Translations under genes and position numbers: made by a program
In this document: piece by piece, positions 5,920-7,503 of the stretch
Numbering within the stretch: position 1 is the first letter of the stretch
Layout: every line of letters starts with the position of its first letter
Source of the DNA: Rhodanobacteraceae bacterium
GTDB lineage: Bacteria > Pseudomonadota > Gammaproteobacteria > Xanthomonadales > Rhodanobacteraceae
Direction of reading: 5' to 3'
Assembly (NCBI GenBank): GCA_012270595.1
Contig: JAAXIA010000058.1
Span: forward strand, 1-7,503
Length of the DNA stretch: 7,503 nt
Notes under the pieces: model-generated
Told to the model about the DNA's origin: nothing
What the model saw: only the letters and a program-made list of their open reading frames with translations
Databases searched by the model: none

Positions 5920-6528
5920 TCAGGTCAGTGCCGATTTGCCTTTGTGCTTGCGATAGTATGGGTTGCTACCACTGGCGTGATCGGTTGCGTCATGCACGGC
6001 GCTGATCTCAGGGATGCGTTCGCGCAGAATTTTTTCTACACCCTGTTTCAGGGTTTGGTCGACCATCCGGCAACCATGGCAGCCGCCGCCAAAACGCAGC
6101 AAGACGACGCCACCGGCATCGACTTCAAGCAGGGTGACCTGTCCACCGTGCGCTGCTAGTTTCGGATTGATTTCCGCTTCCAGTACGTAATGTACGCGCG
6201 TGATCATACCGGCTTCCAGATCGGGCATATCACCCTTGAGTTTGGGAGCACGGATGTTAAGCTGGCCACCGGTTCGGTCCGGTTCGTAGTCTATGCTGGC
6301 GCCCTCGAGCCAGGTGGCACTTTCTCCTTCAACGTGTAAAGCAAAACCAGGGCATTCTATCGTCCATTCCGAGCCAGTAAGTTCCTGCGCTTCGCAAAAC
6401 TCCAGTTCGCAGTCGGCTGCCAGGGTGCCAGGCGCGGTCACGCGCAAACGAATACCCAGGCCGTCAATACCCTGCTGGTCAAGTAACTTCCGAAAATGGT
6501 GTTGTGCGCGTTCAGAAATGGCGATCAT
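5920..6528 (-). CDS. nfuA: NfuA, Fe-S cluster carrier/biogenesis protein
   Basis: NfuA binds a [4Fe-4S] cluster across a dimer and passes it to target enzymes, especially under oxidative stress or iron limitation. The 202 residues have the expected two parts. The first is an N-terminal A-type-carrier-like domain (about 1-95) that lacks the full set of cluster cysteines. The second is a C-terminal NifU-like domain with FGGGCHGCRMVDQTLKQGVE, in which Cys150 and Cys153 are the CxxC ligands. The ATG at 6528 is chosen because MIAISERAQ aligns with the E. coli start MIRISDAAQ; an in-frame ATG at 6570 would add 14 unrelated residues. AGGAAG lies about 14 bases upstream, rather far. It is divergent from phhB and lies upstream of ubiA. 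The NP-YY near the C-terminus (189-192) resembles the aromatic end of E. coli NfuA. Confidence 0.95.
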   Translation of the reverse strand: MIAISERAQHHFRKLLDQQGIDGLGIRLRVTAPGTLAADCELEFCEAQELTGSEWTIECPGFALHVEGESATWLEGASIDYEPDRTGGQLNIRAPKLKGDMPDLEAGMITRVHYVLEAEINPKLAAHGGQVTLLEVDAGGVVLLRFGGGCHGCRMVDQTLKQGVEKILRERIPEISAVHDATDHASGSNPYYRKHKGKSALT

Positions 6529-6675
6529 GACAGTTTTATCTACTTCCTGATCAGGCGAAGCCCGATACATACAGGGCCATTTTAGTCCTGTTTTACTTGT
6601 CAGGGTAGTTTTGACTTTTGCATGTCACACTTCGAAGTTTTACGCTTTTTAACTTCTTTTATTGTTGGAGGTTTC

Positions 6676-7020
6676 ATGAATCATCCCCCACTCGCCTTGC
6701 AGCATTGTCAGTCCCGTAATGGGCAGGAACATCTTCTATTGCAGAGCGATACCGCTACTTTGCTACCACAATTACCAGGTTGGCAACTGAGCGCCGATGG
6801 CAAGTCGCTGGGTAAGACGTTCCATTTCAGGAACTTTCATCACACTCTGGGTTTTGTGAATGCAGTCGGTTTTATGGCCAACCATGAAGACCACCATCCC
6901 GACATGGAATTGGGTTATGGCTACTGTAAACTACGGTGGTCTACCCATGATGTGGGTGGTTTATCATTGAACGACTTTATTTGTGCCGCCCGCGTGGAGG
7001 CCCTGCTCTCGCGTGAATAA
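6676..7020 (+). CDS. phhB: Pterin-4a-carbinolamine dehydratase (PCD/PhhB)
   Basis: This enzyme dehydrates 4a-hydroxytetrahydropterin so that the cofactor of aromatic amino acid hydroxylases can be recycled. The 114-residue protein is of normal length. The family motif is clear: EDHHP at 71-75 supplies the active-site pair His73/His74, and His91 (WSTHDVGGLSLNDFI) lies 18 residues later, as in the human enzyme. FHFRNFHHTLGFVNAVG (48-64) matches the conserved helix. The frame extends upstream to 6622, but the ATG at 6676 has a strong ribosome site (GGAGG, four bases before the ATG) and gives the family N-terminus. No phenylalanine hydroxylase gene is visible in the window, so its partner is unknown; many bacteria keep PCD alone. 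It is divergent from nfuA. Confidence 0.93.
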   Translation: MNHPPLALQHCQSRNGQEHLLLQSDTATLLPQLPGWQLSADGKSLGKTFHFRNFHHTLGFVNAVGFMANHEDHHPDMELGYGYCKLRWSTHDVGGLSLNDFICAARVEALLSRE

Positions 7021-7056
7021 AGGACAGTATTAAAAGACAACAACGCCTTTTGCATT

Positions 7057-7115
7057 AACCGCAGAGTCCAGGTCGTTTGATACCCTGCATTCTGCGGTTC
7101 ACCTATCACTTTTTT
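7057..7115 (+). terminator. Possible terminator downstream of phhB
   Basis: AACCGCAGA (7057-7065) pairs perfectly with TCTGCGGTT (7091-7099). Inside the 25-base loop, CAGG (7069-7072) can pair with CCTG (7084-7087), giving a two-part hairpin. A run of six T follows at 7110-7115, ten bases after the stem, which is farther than in a classical intrinsic terminator. It lies 36 bases after the phhB stop. An inverted repeat of another origin cannot be excluded. Confidence 0.3.
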
Positions 7116-7162
7116 CGTGCCACAGGATTTTAATTCATGCGCAGATAATAGCGGAGACGTAG

Positions 7163-7310
7163 GCAAGCAGCTATAAGGGATTTAAGCGGCATATTGCGGT
7201 GGCTGCGCAGGGCCTTCTGCATGATGGGGTGGTGCTGACCACGGCATTTGGCATTTAGTGAACGCCTGCAAGTGGCCTTGCAGGCGTTGGCGCGTTGCAA
7301 GGCCACTTGA
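7163..7310 (+). pseudogene. Remnant of an IS5-family (DDE) transposase, frameshifted
   Basis: Translating 7175-7246 gives KGFKRHIAVAAQGLLHDGVV followed by LTTA. This resembles the conserved middle of IS5-family transposases, typically GIKRHIAVDTQGLPHAI-VTTA. The frame stops at 7256. Shifting by one base there gives SERLQVALQALARCKAT to a stop at 7308, resembling the next family segment (DRKGALQAL-RC). An upstream in-frame stop lies at 7160. The catalytic Asp and Glu residues that should lie before and after are not visible, and neither are terminal inverted repeats. The piece is therefore an internal scrap of about 150 bases and cannot make a protein. The match is from memory of the family, not from an alignment. 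Confidence 0.45.
7261..7309. repeat. Two overlapping, mutually exclusive inverted repeats
   Basis: AACGCCTGCAAG (7261-7272) and CTTGCAGGCGTT (7277-7288) are perfect 12-base arms around TGGC. CAAGTGGCCTTGCA (7269-7282) is also the exact reverse complement of TGCAAGGCCACTTG (7296-7309), giving 14-base arms around 13 bases. The two stems share bases, so only one can form at a time. A further TGCAAG occurs at 7315-7320. Neither stem is followed by a T-run on either strand. The repeats lie inside the transposase remnant, so they may reflect its codons or a later local duplication. Confidence 0.6.
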
Positions 7311-7503
7311 AAAATGCAAGAAAACACGTCATTAGACTCTTGTCCATTTGCGTCGTCATTCTTTCCATGATCAAGGTGTTCGGTAGAAATGCGCATGGTA
7401 TCACACCGTTAGGGAATCCCTGATCAATGGATGTTCTGAGCAAGCTCCCCCAAGCCAGCCATGCCTGCCGACTTCGATGATGGATTTCTCCGCTTCCACC
7501 GCT
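7311..7503. other. Unassigned right end, no recognised gene
   Basis: I recognise no gene here. Stops break the plus-strand frames, apart from short open runs to the edge. On the minus strand, 7401-7502 is open for 33 codons, ending in a TGA at 7401; it could be the tail of a gene entering from the right, but a run this short is expected by chance and I recognise no family in it. AGGGAATCCCT (7411-7421) is an 11-base palindrome followed directly by TGATCA. The stretch may be further degraded mobile-element DNA continuing from the transposase remnant. Confidence 0.3.

Noticed and set aside
6611..6646. TTGACT at 6611 as a -35 element for phhB
   Set aside because: No -10-like hexamer falls at a 16-18 base spacing; the nearest AT-rich candidates are too far. 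The promoter of phhB remains unassigned, and the palindrome ACTTCGAAGT at 6629-6638 is too short to interpret.
7130..7443. Minus-strand frames of 88 and 62 codons in the right-end stretch
   Set aside because: Neither has a ribosome site or recognisable family, and they overlap the transposase-like remnant on the other strand.
1..7503. CRISPR arrays, tRNA or rRNA genes, toxin-antitoxin or defence genes
   Set aside because: No regularly spaced repeats, tRNA-like T-loop signatures or recognisable defence proteins were seen on either strand.

Overview
The window is ordinary gammaproteobacterial chromosome of moderate GC, judged by eye. It carries a compact minus-strand block of cell-envelope and housekeeping genes, then two divergent stretches, and ends in a gene-poor stretch with a worn insertion-sequence remnant. 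The order lptM-dapF-DUF484-xerC is a long-conserved gammaproteobacterial neighbourhood. Having hslV-hslU directly behind it, and an HslV with a short MQSFHA-type leader before the catalytic Thr, points to Xanthomonadales (Rhodanobacteraceae/Xanthomonadaceae-like). That placement is inferred from remembered family sequences, not from a search.

Layout. Positions 1-3918 (minus strand, transcribed right to left) hold lptM, dapF, the DUF484 gene, xerC, hslV and the 5' part of hslU, which runs off the left edge. lptM, dapF, DUF484 and xerC lie 9-14 bases apart and look like one operon, read from a sigma-70-type promoter at about 3953-3980. An 86-base gap before hslV contains a near-consensus sigma-32 (heat-shock) promoter, so the HslVU protease can be induced separately. 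Positions 3919-4077 form a divergent intergenic region with two short palindromes. comF runs rightward (4078-4800) and converges on ubiA (4883-5827, minus), which lies downstream of nfuA (5920-6528, minus). nfuA is divergent from phhB (6676-7020, plus). From 7021 to 7503 there is no intact gene. This stretch holds a hairpin downstream of phhB, a frameshifted fragment resembling IS5-family transposase (about 7163-7310), two overlapping mutually exclusive inverted repeats inside it, and an uninformative right end.

How the genes work together. LptM assists assembly of the LPS export channel, DapF supplies meso-diaminopimelate for peptidoglycan and lysine, XerC resolves chromosome dimers, and HslVU degrades misfolded proteins. 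NfuA delivers Fe-S clusters, UbiA makes the membrane-bound ubiquinone precursor, PhhB recycles pterin cofactor, and ComF is a phosphoribosyltransferase-like protein linked to DNA uptake in some bacteria. Apart from the envelope/Xer operon these are co-located rather than one pathway.

I found no undescribed multi-gene system. The points most worth checking are the sigma-32 promoter before hslV, a nine-G tract inside hslV, a Trp in place of a normally conserved Glu near the DapF active site, the structured nfuA-ubiA spacer, and the IS5-like relic with its alternative hairpins.
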